A stretch of 64,000 nucleotides of DNA from Sinorhizobium arboris LMG 14919 (GCF_000427465.1 NZ_ATYB01000014.1:708317-772316), one strand, 5' to 3'. Counted from the first letter of the stretch, positions 1 through 9,662 are shown. Translations and numbers: made by a program. Notes: generated by a model not told the origin, from the sequence alone.

Positions 1-677
1 TTGATGGCGCGGGTGCAGGGCTCGCAACCGATCGAAGGGTAGCCGCGACTGTGCAGCGGGTTGACGGGAATGCCCTCTGCCGCGACGTGAGCCTGGATCG
101 TCTCGATGCCCCAGTCCGCGAGCGGATTGATCTTGATGAGCCCACGCTCGGCGTCGGCTTCCGCAAACGGGGTCGCGGCACGGTTGCCCGACTGCCCGCG
201 GCGCAGGCCCGTGATCCAGTAGCTTGCCCCATCGAGTGCGCGCGCAAGCGGCTTCAGCTTGCGCACGCCACAACAGGCATGCCGGGCTTCGACGCTCTCG
301 TAGAAGCCGTTCATGCCGTATTGCGCCACATAGGCGTCGATGTCGGCCTTTTCCGGATAATAGCGTTTAATGAGGATACCAAAGGCTTCCTCGGTCCTGT
401 CGATCAGCGCCACGGTCTCATTGAAGAGGCGGCCTGTCTTGAGCGTCGCGACTTCGATATCGAGATGGTTGCTGCCGATCGCGGCGGTAATCACCTGATC
501 TTCGATGCCGAGCGAGGTGGTGAAGACCGCACGGCCTTCGAGCCCGGCGACGAGCGCCAGCCGCCCGGCAAGGTCCAGGCCCTCGAGCTTGGCGTTGAGG
601 GTCTTCGCTTCGATTTCGAGGTCCGTCACTTCTGCTGCGAGGGCCACCACTTCTGCTTTGAGGGATTGCGTCGTCAT
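1..677 (-). CDS. cysH: Phosphoadenosine/adenosine phosphosulfate reductase CysH (C-terminus cut by window edge)
   Basis: Assimilatory sulfate reduction: reduces activated sulfate (APS or PAPS) to sulfite in the cytoplasm. Reading the minus strand from ATG 675-677 gives 225 residues before the sequence ends. The nucleotide-binding loop TSLGIEDQV is near residue 54. Two cysteine pairs, HACCGVRK (C135, C136) and GCEPC (C218, C221), are the four 4Fe-4S ligands that mark APS-type reductases; plain PAPS reductases lack them, so APS is the likely substrate. The catalytic C-terminal tail lies beyond position 1. Other cys genes would be expected farther left, outside the window. Confidence 0.95.
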   Translation of the reverse strand, partial: MTTQSLKAEVVALAAEVTDLEIEAKTLNAKLEGLDLAGRLALVAGLEGRAVFTTSLGIEDQVITAAIGSNHLDIEVATLKTGRLFNETVALIDRTEEAFGILIKRYYPEKADIDAYVAQYGMNGFYESVEARHACCGVRKLKPLARALDGASYWITGLRRGQSGNRAATPFAEADAERGLIKINPLADWGIETIQAHVAAEGIPVNPLHSRGYPSIGCEPCTRAI

Positions 678-818
678 GGCTGCATCCTGTTGCAATTTGC
701 ACGGAATATGGCAGCCGTTCGTGACGATGGACAGAAATAGCGGTTTCTAATGCCGCGCGATCGGAGCAAATATCTCTCTGATCCCCAAAAGCCTTGAAAA
801 AGGCGCCCGACCGGCGCG

Positions 819-2174
819 TCATTGCGATGCGGCCTCGCTTTTCGCGCTGCTTCTGCGCAAAAGAATGCTCTGGGCGATGAAGGTTCGGGAAAGGCCGTGA
901 TAGAGCGGCTCGGGCGAGATAAGCCGCGAGGTGATATAGCCGAGCATCGAGGCGGCCATCAGCGGGATCACGCCCTGATGGTTGCCGGTCATCTCCATTA
1001 TGATGACGAAGGCGGTCATCGGCGCCTGAACGATGCCGGCGAAGTAGCCGGCCATTCCGAGCACGGCCCCCAATGCGATGCCGGTTCCGAAAAGCGAACT
1101 CATGGTGCTGCCGAGTCCTGCGCCGATGGCAAGAGAGGGGGCGAAAATGCCGCCGGGAATACCCGAGATCATCGCCGCGAAGCTCGCGAACAATTTTCCC
1201 AGGAAAAAGAAAAGGGGGAGCGCCTCGCCCCCGACGGCCGCATGGGCCTGTTCATAACCGGTGCCGAAGGTCGCGCCACCGGTCAGCACGCCGATTATGC
1301 CGGTGACGAGGCCGCATCCGGCTGCAAGCATCAGCATGCGCCTCAGAGGTGCCGGCTGTGCCCACCGGCGGATACGCCGCGTCAGACGCAGGCTGGTCAT
1401 GCTGAAGCCGGCTCCAAGCAGTCCGCCTCCGACGCCGCAGGCGAAAATGAGCAGGAAGTCTTTCGCCCCGCTCGCGGTCGCCGAGGCGGTACCGAAATAG
1501 GTGTAATTGCCGGATAGACTTAAGGCCGCGAGGCCTGAAAGTATGACGGCGGTCAGGACGAGCCCGTTGGCGCGCGACTCGTAGGTCCGGCTCATCTCCT
1601 CGATGGCAAAGACGATTCCCGCCAGCGGCGTGTTGAAGGCAGCCGCGATGCCCGCAGCGGAGCCGGCGAGAATGAGCCCGCGCGCATGTGCGATGCCGCC
1701 CCACCGGGCGGCCTGCAGCATGATCGACGCGCCGACCTGGACTGTCGGCCCTTCGCGGCCGATCGATGCCCCGCCGAAAAGTCCGAGAACGGTCAACAGG
1801 ATTTTTCCGAAGGCGAGCCGCAGCGACAGCAGGCGCGAGCGCTCTTCCTCGCCATGCAGATGCCGGGCGGCGATGGCTTGCGGGATGCCGCTGCCCTGGG
1901 CGTTGGGGAAGAGGCGGATGGCGAGCCAGGCTGAAAGGACGAAAACCCCGGGTGTGAGGAGAAGCGGTAGCAGAAAGCTCCATTGCCCGGCATCCGTCAG
2001 GCGGCGGAAGGCGTGTTGTGCCCAGTCGGCAGCTTCGGCGAAGGCGACGCTGATCACGCCGATTGCAATTGCGCCCACCCAAAAGACCAGCCGCGGTCGC
2101 CAGACGTCGTAGGAGCCCCAAAGGACTTTGGACCGGCGAAGAAGTTTCGATTTCGCGTAGGCTGAAGGCATCAT
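819..2174 (-). CDS. ClC-family chloride channel / Cl-/H+ antiporter
   Basis: A 451-residue polytopic inner-membrane protein of the ClC family. The three selectivity-filter motifs are all present: GSGIPQ (residues 94-99), GREGP (139-143, with gating Glu141) and GIFAP near residue 345. The IEEM stretch supplies the internal proton glutamate of antiporter-type ClCs, so Cl-/H+ exchange is more likely than a passive channel. Length matches the family. Tandem ATGs at 2174 and 2171 are alternative starts. It stands alone between cysH and a divergent pair; acid or osmotic stress is the usual role. Confidence 0.95.
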   Translation of the reverse strand: MMPSAYAKSKLLRRSKVLWGSYDVWRPRLVFWVGAIAIGVISVAFAEAADWAQHAFRRLTDAGQWSFLLPLLLTPGVFVLSAWLAIRLFPNAQGSGIPQAIAARHLHGEEERSRLLSLRLAFGKILLTVLGLFGGASIGREGPTVQVGASIMLQAARWGGIAHARGLILAGSAAGIAAAFNTPLAGIVFAIEEMSRTYESRANGLVLTAVILSGLAALSLSGNYTYFGTASATASGAKDFLLIFACGVGGGLLGAGFSMTSLRLTRRIRRWAQPAPLRRMLMLAAGCGLVTGIIGVLTGGATFGTGYEQAHAAVGGEALPLFFFLGKLFASFAAMISGIPGGIFAPSLAIGAGLGSTMSSLFGTGIALGAVLGMAGYFAGIVQAPMTAFVIIMEMTGNHQGVIPLMAASMLGYITSRLISPEPLYHGLSRTFIAQSILLRRSSAKSEAASQ

Positions 2175-2323
2175 GTTCTCTTAGCCAGTATCGCCTTTGA
2201 ACACAAACCGTTGAGGCTGCGACTTCGGGCCGGCCGCCGTCTGGCGTTCAACAATCGGTGAGGGCGCCTGTTCTCCCCTCAAGCATGCTCCATCTTCAGG
2301 CATGATCAACGCAAGGGAAGGAA

Positions 2324-2716
2324 ATGCCGATGGCTACGTCTTTGTCGTCACCCGTACCCGCGGCCGGTTTGCTGAGCCTGCTTCTCGTGACCGGTGCCTA
2401 TGCGCATCACGGCTGGTCCTGGGCTGAGGCAGAGCAGGTGGAGCTTTCAGGCACGATCCGCGAGATCTCGATGGCGCCGCCGCATCCGACCCTCCAAGTC
2501 GAGACGCAGAATGACGGCACCTGGCGGGTCGAGCTCGGCAACCCGCGGCTCACCGAACGTTCCGGCTTTGTCGAAGGGGTTGCCAGGGCCGGCGATCCGA
2601 TCGTCGTGCTCGGCAACCGCTCGCTCGACCGGAACGAGAAAAGGATGAAGGCCGTGCGGATCACCGTCGCCGGCAAGGTCTATGATATCTATCCGGAGCG
2701 CATACGGACAAACTGA
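2324..2716 (+). CDS. Secreted DUF6152-family protein
   Basis: A 130-residue protein with an N-terminal signal peptide (hydrophobic core about residues 12-25) ending in the signal-peptidase I motif AYA. Cleavage there would leave a mature N-terminus of His-His-Gly-Trp. The rest is a small beta-rich domain resembling the DUF6152 family; no enzyme motif is recognised. An AAGGAAGG-like RBS precedes ATG 2324; ATG 2330 is an alternative. The stop overlaps the next gene's start by one base, so the two are co-translated and probably act together at the periplasmic face of the membrane. Confidence 0.8.
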   Translation: MPMATSLSSPVPAAGLLSLLLVTGAYAHHGWSWAEAEQVELSGTIREISMAPPHPTLQVETQNDGTWRVELGNPRLTERSGFVEGVARAGDPIVVLGNRSLDRNEKRMKAVRITVAGKVYDIYPERIRTN

Positions 2717-3195
2717 TGGAGGACGCGCTGACGTGGATCGGGGCGCTGCCCTTCGCGGCAGCGATACGGCGCTCCGCGACCCTCTACATCTTCGTGAACG
2801 CCGCCCACATACTCTCGATCGGGATCATCGTCGGCTCGATCCTGACGCTCGATCTGCGGCTGCTCGGCTTCTTCCGCACCGTACCCGTCGGAGTGCTCGG
2901 ACCCTTTCTTTCACGCGCGGCGGCAGTCGGCATCGCGTTAGCCGTCGCCACCGGTTTCTGCCTCTTCAGCGTTCGTCCGGCCGAATATGCCGGCAATCCT
3001 GCCTTCCTGACGAAGATGACGCTGCTCGCGCTCGGCGTCCTCAACGCGGCCTTATTGCACCTGAGCCCGCAATGGCGCGAGGCCGTCAAAGGCGGGCCGC
3101 TGTCCCTGAGGGTCCGCGTCGCCGCGCTGCTCTCCATGACGGCCTGGACCGGCGCCGTCTTTGCCGGCCGCTGGATCGGATTCCTCCTGGAATAA
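2716..3195 (+). CDS. Small integral membrane protein, DUF6644-like
   Basis: A 159-residue protein with four predicted membrane helices (about residues 20-50, 70-95, 98-120 and 130-155). It looks like the DUF6644/DUF2214-type membrane proteins often found beside DUF6152 genes, but I name the family only tentatively. Its ATG shares the A of the upstream TGA stop, so translation is coupled to the secreted partner. Conserved-looking His residues sit in helices 1 and 3, which would be compatible with metal or haem contact, but that is speculation. Confidence 0.7.
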   Translation: MEDALTWIGALPFAAAIRRSATLYIFVNAAHILSIGIIVGSILTLDLRLLGFFRTVPVGVLGPFLSRAAAVGIALAVATGFCLFSVRPAEYAGNPAFLTKMTLLALGVLNAALLHLSPQWREAVKGGPLSLRVRVAALLSMTAWTGAVFAGRWIGFLLE

Positions 3196-3202
3196 GGTCG
3201 GA

Positions 3203-3270
3203 CTAGAGCTGGACGAGGAAAACTGCGTGCGGTTTTCCGCCCGCATGCCGACCTGAAGACATCGTGCTCT
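3203..3270. repeat. Rhizobial palindromic intergenic repeat
   Basis: Contains a perfect dyad GGAAAAC (3217-3223) / GTTTTCC (3232-3238) around an 8-base loop, flanked by CTAGAGC and GTGCTCT. The same GCGGTTTTCCGC core recurs in other intergenic gaps here. It lies between convergent genes (the DUF6644-like gene and betA), so it may also act as a transcription terminator or mRNA-stabilising hairpin. Confidence 0.6.
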
Positions 3271-4918
3271 ACCGATCGCTCACCGCCCAGCGCGGATTGA
3301 TCCAGGGTTCCTGGTTGGAGCGGGCGAGTGGCTGCCTGCCGAGGATATGGTCGGCGGCCTTTTCGCCGGTCATGATCGAGGGGGCGTTCAGGTTGCCGTA
3401 GGTGATGTGCGGGAAGATCGAGGAGTCGACGACGCGAAGCCCGTCTAAGCCGATGACCCGGGTTTCCGGATCGACCACCGCCATGGGGTCGTCCTTGGCA
3501 CCCATCTTGCAAGTGCCGCAGGGATGATAGGCGCTTTCGAGATGTTCGCGCAGAAAGGCGTCGATCTCTTCGTCCGTCCGGACCTTCTCGCCCGGCTGGA
3601 TTTCCGGTCCGCGGTAGAGGTCGAAGGCCTTCTGACCAAAGATCTCGCGCGTCAGGCGCACGCAATGGCGGAACTTCTCCCAGTCTTCCGGGTGGCTCAT
3701 ATAATTGAAGCGGATCACCGGGTCGGCTTTGGGGTCGGAGGAGCGGAGCGTGACGTTGCCGCGCGACTTGGAGAGATTGTAGCCGACATGCACCTGGAAG
3801 CCGTGCGACTTCGCCGCCGCCTTGCCGTCATAGCTGATCGCCACGGGCAGGAAGTGGTACTGAATATCCGGCTGCTTCACGCCGGGTGCCGAGCGCAGGA
3901 AGGCGCAGGACTCGAACTGGTTGGAAATGCCGAGGCCTCGCTTGAAGAAAAGCCATTGCGCACCGGCGACGCCCTGCCAGAACCATGGCAGCCAGGAATA
4001 AAGTGAGACCGGCTTTGTGCTCACCTGCTGGAAATAGAATTCCATATGGTCCTGCAGGTTCTGGCCGACGCCGGGACGGTCGAGCTTCACCTCGATCCCC
4101 ACCTCTCTGAGGTGCGAGGCCGGGCCGATGCCGGAAAGCATCAGCAGCTTCGGCGAATTGAACGACGAGGCTGAGACGATCACCTCGCGATTGGCCTTCA
4201 CCACCTCGGTCCGTCCGCCCCGTTCGATCTCCACGCCCGTCGCCCGGCCGTTCTCGATGACGACCTTGCGGGCGAAGCAACGGACGAGCTCGACATTCGG
4301 ACGCTTGAGCGCGGGCCTCAGATAGGCGGAAGCGGCGGACCAGCGGCGGCCCTGCCATGTCGTCTGCTCCATCAGCCCGAAGCCCTCCTGCTTCGAGCCG
4401 TTATAATCCTCGGTCACTTCGAAGCCGGCCTCTTTTCCCGCTTCGATGAAGGCGTGAAAAAGGGGATTCTTGACCGGGCCGCGCTGCACGTGCAGCGGCC
4501 CATCGGTGCCGCGCCAGGCCTGTTCGCCGCCGTGCGAATGCTCCATTCGCTTGTAATAGGGCAGCACATCCGCATAGGCCCAGCCTTGTGCGCCGAGTTC
4601 CTCCCAGCGGTTGAAGTCTTCCGAATGGCCGCGGACATAGACCATGCCGTTGATCGAGGAGGAGCCGCCGATCACCTTGCCGCGCGGCGCAGTGATGCGC
4701 CGGTTGTTGAGGTTCGGCTCCGGCTCGGAGAGATAGCCCCAATTATAGCGGCTCATGCTCATCGGCCAGGCAAGCGCTGCCGGCATCTGGATGAACGGAC
4801 CGACATCCGAGCCGCCGAACTCGAGCACGATGACCGAATTCCTGCCGTCTTCCGACAGGCGGTAGGCGAGCGCCGAGCCCGCCGAGCCGGAACCGATGAT
4901 GACGAAATCTGCCTGCAT
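3269..4918 (-). CDS. betA: Choline dehydrogenase BetA
   Basis: Membrane-associated FAD enzyme oxidising choline to betaine aldehyde. It has 549 residues, the usual length. The N-terminal dinucleotide fold GSGSAG is at residues 9-14, the first GMC-oxidoreductase signature ([19 protein letters not shown]) about 79-97 and the second ([16 protein letters not shown]) about 252-267. The catalytic His lies in the HPCGTCKMG stretch near residue 470. Last gene of the bet operon, separated from betB by a palindromic repeat. It lies downstream of betI, so is probably repressed by BetI and induced by choline. Confidence 0.97.
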   Translation of the reverse strand: MQADFVIIGSGSAGSALAYRLSEDGRNSVIVLEFGGSDVGPFIQMPAALAWPMSMSRYNWGYLSEPEPNLNNRRITAPRGKVIGGSSSINGMVYVRGHSEDFNRWEELGAQGWAYADVLPYYKRMEHSHGGEQAWRGTDGPLHVQRGPVKNPLFHAFIEAGKEAGFEVTEDYNGSKQEGFGLMEQTTWQGRRWSAASAYLRPALKRPNVELVRCFARKVVIENGRATGVEIERGGRTEVVKANREVIVSASSFNSPKLLMLSGIGPASHLREVGIEVKLDRPGVGQNLQDHMEFYFQQVSTKPVSLYSWLPWFWQGVAGAQWLFFKRGLGISNQFESCAFLRSAPGVKQPDIQYHFLPVAISYDGKAAAKSHGFQVHVGYNLSKSRGNVTLRSSDPKADPVIRFNYMSHPEDWEKFRHCVRLTREIFGQKAFDLYRGPEIQPGEKVRTDEEIDAFLREHLESAYHPCGTCKMGAKDDPMAVVDPETRVIGLDGLRVVDSSIFPHITYGNLNAPSIMTGEKAADHILGRQPLARSNQEPWINPRWAVSDR

Positions 4919-4949
4919 GAGTGTGTCTTTCTTCTGCGTAGTGTCCCGG

Positions 4950-5115
4950 TACGCCCCTCATCCGGCTGCCGCCACCTTCTCCCCGCTTGCAGGGAGAAGG
5001 GATCGTGCTGCGGCGCTTCCACTCCCTCTCCCGGAATGAGAGAAGAAGGATGATGCCGCGCCCTCCAATCCCCTCTCCCCGCAAGCGGGGAGAGGGTTAG
5101 GGTGAGGGGCAATCA
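4950..5115. repeat. RIME-like palindromic repeat between betB and betA
   Basis: The betB-betA gap holds inverted segments of the type CCCTCATCC...TTCTCCC and GGGAGAGGGTTAGGGTGAGG, including CTCCCCGC/GCGGGGAG arms near 5078-5096 and a CTTCTCCC/GGGAGAAG pair near 4976-5000. This resembles the Rhizobium-specific intergenic mosaic elements. A related copy lies between betC and betI (8160-8275). In the transcript it can fold strongly and may modulate betA relative to betB. Confidence 0.7.
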
Positions 5116-5120
5116 ACTCA

Positions 5121-6584
5121 TCAATACGGCGCCTCGACGGGCCCCATGCCGACATAAACGGTCTTGAGCTCGGTATAGTGGTTCAGCGCTTCGACCGAGT
5201 TCTCGCGTCCGAAGCCCGATTGCTTGGACCCGCCGAAGGGAATCTCGACCGGGCAGAGATTGTAGGTGTTGATCCAGAGCGTGCCGGCATCGAGTCCGTC
5301 GACGACCCGATGGGCGCGGGTGAGATCCGCGGTGAAGACGCCGGCCGAAAGGCCGAATTCAGTGGCATTCGCGCGTGCGACGACCTCTGCCTCGTCGTCG
5401 AAATCGAGCACGCACATGACCGGCCCGAAGATTTCTTCGCGCGCGATCGTCATCTCGTCGGTGACGTCGGCAAAGACGGTCGGCTGAATATAGGTTCCTT
5501 CGCCGCTCACATTATTGGGAATGCCGCCGCCGGTGACGAGCCGCGCGCCCTCCGCCTTGCCTTTCTCGATATAGGAGAAAACCTTGTCGCGCTGCGCCGC
5601 CGAGACCATCGGCCCGAGCTGCGTCGCCTCGTCCATCGGGTCGCCGATGACGATGGCTTCGGTACGCTCCTTGAGACGGGCGAGGAAAGGCTCCTTGATC
5701 TTCTTCTGCACGAAGACGCGGGTCCCGTTGGAGCAGACCTGGCCGGTCGAATAGAAATTGCCGAGCATGGCGCCGCCGATGGCGCTTTCGAGGTCGGCGT
5801 CGTCGAAGACGATCAGCGGCGACTTGCCGCCGAGCTCCATCGTGACGTGCTTGAGTTCGGCGGCGGCGGCGCCCGCCACTCGTTTTCCCGTCGGGACGGA
5901 GCCGGTGAGCGACACTTTGGCGACGTCCGGATGGTTGACGAGGAGGGGGCCTGTGGTGCGGTCGCCCTGGACGACGTTGTAAAGGCCCTTCGGCAGACCC
6001 GCCTCGATCAGGATCTCGGCGATCTTCAGCGCACCGAGAGGCGTGTTTTCCGACGGCTTGAACACCATTGCATTGCCGGCGGCGAGCGCAGGCGCACCTT
6101 TCCAGCAGGCGATCTGCTGCGGGTAGTTCCAGGCGCCGATGCCGACGCAGACGCCGAGCGGCACCCGCTTCGTATAGGCGAAGTCGCCGCCCAGCGGGAT
6201 ATAGTCGCCATTGAGCGCCGCGGGCGCGACGCCGCCGAAGAATTCGAAACTGTCGGCGCCGGAGGTAGGATCTGCGACGATGGTCTCCTGAATCGGCTTG
6301 CCGGTGTCGAGCGTTTCGAGTTCGGAGAGCTCGCGGTTGCGTTCGCGCATGATCTCGGCTGCCCGCTTCAGGATCCGGCCGCGCGCCGTCGGGCTCATTG
6401 CCGCCCATTCCGGCTGCGCGCGCTTGGCCGCGGCGATCGCCTTCTCGACGATCGCCGGCGTTGCGGCATGGAGCCGGGCGATGACTTCGCCGGTCGCCGG
6501 ATAGATGCTCTCGATCACCGTGCCGGCGGCGTCCTCGACATATTCGCCGTCGATGAAGTGCGAGGCTTTCGGTTGGGCTCTCAT
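5121..6584 (-). CDS. betB: Betaine aldehyde dehydrogenase BetB
   Basis: NAD(P)-dependent aldehyde dehydrogenase converting betaine aldehyde to the osmoprotectant glycine betaine. It has 487 residues, matching known BetB. The catalytic base lies in MELGGKSP (about residues 250-257), the nucleophile Cys in [11 protein letters not shown] (about 279-289), and the cofactor-site NYP motif precedes them (about residues 153-155). It follows betC by one base pair, so the two are tightly coupled. An antisense ORF of 544 codons covers it but is a high-GC shadow. Confidence 0.97.
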   Translation of the reverse strand: MRAQPKASHFIDGEYVEDAAGTVIESIYPATGEVIARLHAATPAIVEKAIAAAKRAQPEWAAMSPTARGRILKRAAEIMRERNRELSELETLDTGKPIQETIVADPTSGADSFEFFGGVAPAALNGDYIPLGGDFAYTKRVPLGVCVGIGAWNYPQQIACWKGAPALAAGNAMVFKPSENTPLGALKIAEILIEAGLPKGLYNVVQGDRTTGPLLVNHPDVAKVSLTGSVPTGKRVAGAAAAELKHVTMELGGKSPLIVFDDADLESAIGGAMLGNFYSTGQVCSNGTRVFVQKKIKEPFLARLKERTEAIVIGDPMDEATQLGPMVSAAQRDKVFSYIEKGKAEGARLVTGGGIPNNVSGEGTYIQPTVFADVTDEMTIAREEIFGPVMCVLDFDDEAEVVARANATEFGLSAGVFTADLTRAHRVVDGLDAGTLWINTYNLCPVEIPFGGSKQSGFGRENSVEALNHYTELKTVYVGMGPVEAPY

Positions 6585-6585
6585 G

Positions 6586-8124
6586 TCATTCTCCTCGCGG
6601 ATAGCGTTTGGATTCCTCGAGAGTGTCGAGGTTCATGTGGTTGCGCATGTAGCGCTCCGATGCCTTTTGCAGCGGCTGGTGGTCCCAGGGGTAGTAGGCG
6701 CCGTTGCGAAGCGCTTCGTAGACCACCCAGCGCCGTGCCTGGCTTTCGCGCACGGCAGCGTCGAAGGCTTCCATGTCCCAATGGGCCGCGCGCATGTCGC
6801 GGAAGGCGGTGAGCGTTGCCTGATCGACCGGTCCGCGCGGGTTTTCTGCGAGATTCGTGAGCTCCAGCGGATCTGCATCGAGGTCGAAGAGCTGCTCCGG
6901 ATCGAGCGCGCAGTAGACATATTTCCACTTGCCCTCGCGGATGGCGACCAGCGGCGCATAGGAGGCCTCGGCCGCATATTCCATCAGCACCGGTTCCGTC
7001 CGCTCGACGCCGTTGACCATCGGCACGAGGCTGACGCCGTCGGTCCAGGGCTTCACTTCATCAAGCGAAATGCCGGCAAGGTCCGCAAGCGTCGGCGTCA
7101 CGTCGAGATTGGAGGTCGGCGTCAGATGCAGGCCGGCTGCGATGCCGGGGCCGGCGATCATCAGCGGCACGCGCGCCGATCCTTCGAAGAAGTTCATCTT
7201 GAACCAGAGGCCGCGCTCGCCGAGCATGTCGCCGTGGTCGGAACAGAAGAGGATGAGCGTGTCGTCGAGCATCCGCGTCCGCGTAAGCGTATCGATCAGC
7301 TCGCCGACCTTCTCGTCGAGATAGGATATATTGGCGAAATAGGCGCGGCGCGAGCGGCGGACATTCTCCTCGGTCACGTCGAAATTCTGATAATCGCAGG
7401 AAAGCATGATGCGTTGCGAATGCGGGTCCTGCTCGTCGAGGGGAATGGTGTCGACTTCGGGCGAGAGATGCTCGCAATCCGCGTAGAGGTCCCAGAATTT
7501 CCGCCGCGCGACATAGGGATCGTGCGGATGCGTGAAGGAGACGGTGAGGCACCAGGGGCGCCGGCCCTCGTCGTCGTTCTCCCGCGAAAGCTGGTAGAGC
7601 TTCTGTTGTGCGAGGAAGGCCACCTCGTCGTCATATTCCATCTGGTTGGTGATTTCGGCGACCCCGGCGCCGGTGACGGAGCCGAGATTGTGATACCACC
7701 AGTCGATCCGCTCGCCCGGCTTGCGGTAATCCGGCGTCCAGCCGAAATCGGCGGGATAGATGTCGGTCGTCAGCCGCTCCTCGAAGCCGTGCAACTGGTC
7801 CGGCCCGACGAAATGCATTTTGCCGGAAAGCGCCGTGTAATAGCCGGCCCGGCGCAGGTGATGCGCATAGGTCGGGATCGACGACTGGTACTCGGCGGCA
7901 TTGTCGTAGACCCGGGTGCGGCTCGGCAATTGCCCGGCCATGAAGGACGCACGGGCGGGGGCACACAGGGGCGACGAGGTGTAGTTGTTGCGGAAGCGGG
8001 CCGACCGCTTGGCCAACGCCTTCAGGTTGGGCGCATGCAGGAAGTCTGCAGGCCCGTCCGGAAAGAGCTTCCCGTTCAACTGGTCCACCATGATGATCAG
8101 AATATTCGGTTTCCCGGTAGTCAC
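6586..8124 (-). CDS. betC: Choline sulfatase BetC
   Basis: Hydrolyses choline-O-sulfate to choline and sulfate, feeding BetA/BetB. The open frame extends upstream to 8283, but I place the start at GTG 8122-8124: a TGAGGA Shine-Dalgarno lies about 8 bases ahead, and the resulting 512 residues equal the S. meliloti protein. The sulfatase motif CAPAR puts the formylglycine cysteine at residue 54. The metal-binding MVDQ stretch opens the protein and SDHGD supplies further ligands. Choline sulfatase within the bet operon is a Sinorhizobium trait described for S. meliloti. Confidence 0.96.
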   Translation of the reverse strand: MTTGKPNILIIMVDQLNGKLFPDGPADFLHAPNLKALAKRSARFRNNYTSSPLCAPARASFMAGQLPSRTRVYDNAAEYQSSIPTYAHHLRRAGYYTALSGKMHFVGPDQLHGFEERLTTDIYPADFGWTPDYRKPGERIDWWYHNLGSVTGAGVAEITNQMEYDDEVAFLAQQKLYQLSRENDDEGRRPWCLTVSFTHPHDPYVARRKFWDLYADCEHLSPEVDTIPLDEQDPHSQRIMLSCDYQNFDVTEENVRRSRRAYFANISYLDEKVGELIDTLTRTRMLDDTLILFCSDHGDMLGERGLWFKMNFFEGSARVPLMIAGPGIAAGLHLTPTSNLDVTPTLADLAGISLDEVKPWTDGVSLVPMVNGVERTEPVLMEYAAEASYAPLVAIREGKWKYVYCALDPEQLFDLDADPLELTNLAENPRGPVDQATLTAFRDMRAAHWDMEAFDAAVRESQARRWVVYEALRNGAYYPWDHQPLQKASERYMRNHMNLDTLEESKRYPRGE

Positions 8125-8159
8125 TGGTCGGTTCCTCAATGGTTCGAGTTCTTGCCCGT

Positions 8160-8275
8160 CTTGCCTGGTTCGGATGGCGATTGTCCCTCGTCCGGCTGCC
8201 GTCACCTCTCCCGCCGGCGGGAGAAGGGACCTGCCGCGCCGATCTCCTCCCCTAGACCCGAGGAGAAGGGCAATT
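8160..8275. repeat. RIME-like repeat between betI and betC
   Basis: The 127-base gap between the betI stop and the betC start, running slightly into the betI 3' end, has the same GTCCGGCTGCCGTCACCTC...GGGAGAAGGG architecture as the element at 4950-5115, with CTCCCGCC/GGCGGGAG arms near 8207-8222. It artificially lengthens the betC open frame, which is why the longer ORF start at 8283 should be rejected. Confidence 0.65.
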
Positions 8276-8860
8276 TCCACCATTCGCCCTCAAATGCGCA
8301 CTCACATAATCTTCCGTGAGCGCCACCGAGGCATCGATGCTGATCGGCGCCGATCTCAGACTCTGCCGGATGTAGAGCCCGTCGATCATCGCAGCCGCGC
8401 CCTCGGCGATGCGCTCCGCGTCATCCGCGGGGCAGAGCGATCTCAGGCCCGCGAGCAGATTGGAGCGCAGCCGTCGCGCATAGATGACGAGCAGGCGCCG
8501 CACCTCCTCCGACCGTTGCGCCTCCGAATAGAAGGCGAGCCAGGCTGCGACCGTTTCCGGCGCGAACTGATCGGCGCGGAAGCTCACGCGGATCAATGCG
8601 CTCACCCTTTCGCGCGGCGTCGAGGCGGCTTTCATTGCCGCGATGGCATCGTCGCGCAACTTGCCAAGGAGGCTGCGGATCGTGGCAATCAGCAACTGCT
8701 CCTTGCTGCCGAAATAGTGATGCGCGAGCGCGGGCGAGACGCCGGCCGTCCGCGCGATGTCGGACATGGTAACGGCAAGCGTCCCCTGGTCGCCGATCAC
8801 GCGTAGCGCCGCATCGACCAGCGCCTTGCGGCGCACGGGCTCCATTCCGACCTTCGGCAT
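8252..8860 (-). CDS. betI: TetR-family repressor BetI
   Basis: Choline-responsive repressor of the bet genes, 202 residues from ATG 8858-8860. That start is preceded by AGAGGAG, and the N-terminus MPKVGMEPVRR is that of BetI; the longer ORF from 8908 would run through the operator. The TetR helix-turn-helix is about residues 28-58 (TMSDIARTAGVSPALAHHYF). The C-terminal domain should bind choline. It is the first gene of the operon and sits directly behind a perfect dyad, so it is probably autoregulated. Confidence 0.96.
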   Translation of the reverse strand: MPKVGMEPVRRKALVDAALRVIGDQGTLAVTMSDIARTAGVSPALAHHYFGSKEQLLIATIRSLLGKLRDDAIAAMKAASTPRERVSALIRVSFRADQFAPETVAAWLAFYSEAQRSEEVRRLLVIYARRLRSNLLAGLRSLCPADDAERIAEGAAAMIDGLYIRQSLRSAPISIDASVALTEDYVSAHLRANGGNCPSPRV

Positions 8861-8889
8861 TCTCGAACTCCTCTGACATGCCCAATTTA

Positions 8890-8915
8890 TTGTTGATTGA
8901 CTAATCAATCAACAA
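8890..8915. promoter_or_regulatory. BetI-type operator, perfect 11-bp inverted repeat
   Basis: TTGTTGATTGA (8890-8900) and its exact complement TCAATCAACAA (8905-8915) are separated by CTAA. The dyad lies 30 bases upstream of betI and in the gap shared with the divergent HdeD-like gene at 9006. The TTGATTGA-type half-site resembles known BetI targets, so BetI binding is likely; no footprint can be shown from sequence. Confidence 0.8.
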
Positions 8916-9005
8916 AAAAACTTCGCTTTTTTCTTTCTTTTTGCGTTGAAATCCGGCTCAATCAGCGGGAAGGGTTCTCGCGCACAGGCAAGACTGGAGG
9001 TTGAA

Positions 9006-9554
9006 ATGGTTCACGCGTTCGATCCCGCCGGCAGAGAAGCCCTTGCCGGAAAATGGGGATGGTTCGTCGCACTCGGCGTCCTTCTGATCATGTGCGGCGG
9101 CATCGCCTTCGGAAACCTGCTGATGGCGACAGTCGCCTCCGTCTATTACGTCGGTCTCATCATGTTGATCGGCGGCCTGCTCAATCTCGCCCACGCCTTT
9201 CAGGTCAAGAGCTGGGGGAGCGTGTTCTATTGGGTTTTGAGCGGCTCCTTCTACGCCGCGGCAGGCCTCTTCGCCTTCATCAACCCGGTCCTCGCCTCCT
9301 CCGTGCTGACCTTTCTGCTTGCGGTGGCGCTGATCGCCGCCGGCTGCTTCCGCATCTGGGTGGGCTTCAGGCTCCGGCCTCTCGGCGGCTGGGGATGGAT
9401 GGTTATCGGCGGCCTCGTCACGCTGCTCGCCGGCCTCGTCATCGCCGCCGGCTGGCCGGTCGACAGCCTTTGGATCCTGGGCCTTTTCCTCGCCGTAGAT
9501 CTCGTCATGCAGGGTCTCGCCTCGATCGCCTTCGGGGTTCTTGCGAGGGGCTGA
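9006..9554 (+). CDS. HdeD/DUF308-family membrane protein
   Basis: A 182-residue integral membrane protein with six predicted helices in the DUF308 (HdeD) pattern, including the repeated G-LVTLLAGLV-type segment near residue 140. The start is ATG 9006 with GGAGG five bases upstream; the frame is open from 8946, but upstream codons lack an RBS. HdeD proteins are linked to acid-stress survival in enterobacteria, but the rhizobial role is unknown. It is divergent from betI and might share regulation through the dyad between them. Confidence 0.85.
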   Translation: MVHAFDPAGREALAGKWGWFVALGVLLIMCGGIAFGNLLMATVASVYYVGLIMLIGGLLNLAHAFQVKSWGSVFYWVLSGSFYAAAGLFAFINPVLASSVLTFLLAVALIAAGCFRIWVGFRLRPLGGWGWMVIGGLVTLLAGLVIAAGWPVDSLWILGLFLAVDLVMQGLASIAFGVLARG

Positions 9555-9662
9555 GCAGGCCTTTTCCAAACCTTCATCAAACTTTCACATTGGCGAAAGA
9601 TTTCGTTGACTCCCGGCTCGGATGCTGGCGCGCGTTTGTGTGTCCTATCCCTGGAGCCCGGC

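Noticed and set aside
5178..6812. 544-codon plus-strand ORF across betB
   Set aside because: Antisense shadow; betB has complete catalytic motifs on the minus strand.
6505..8319. 604-codon plus-strand ORF across betC
   Set aside because: Antisense shadow of high-GC betC, no RBS or family match.
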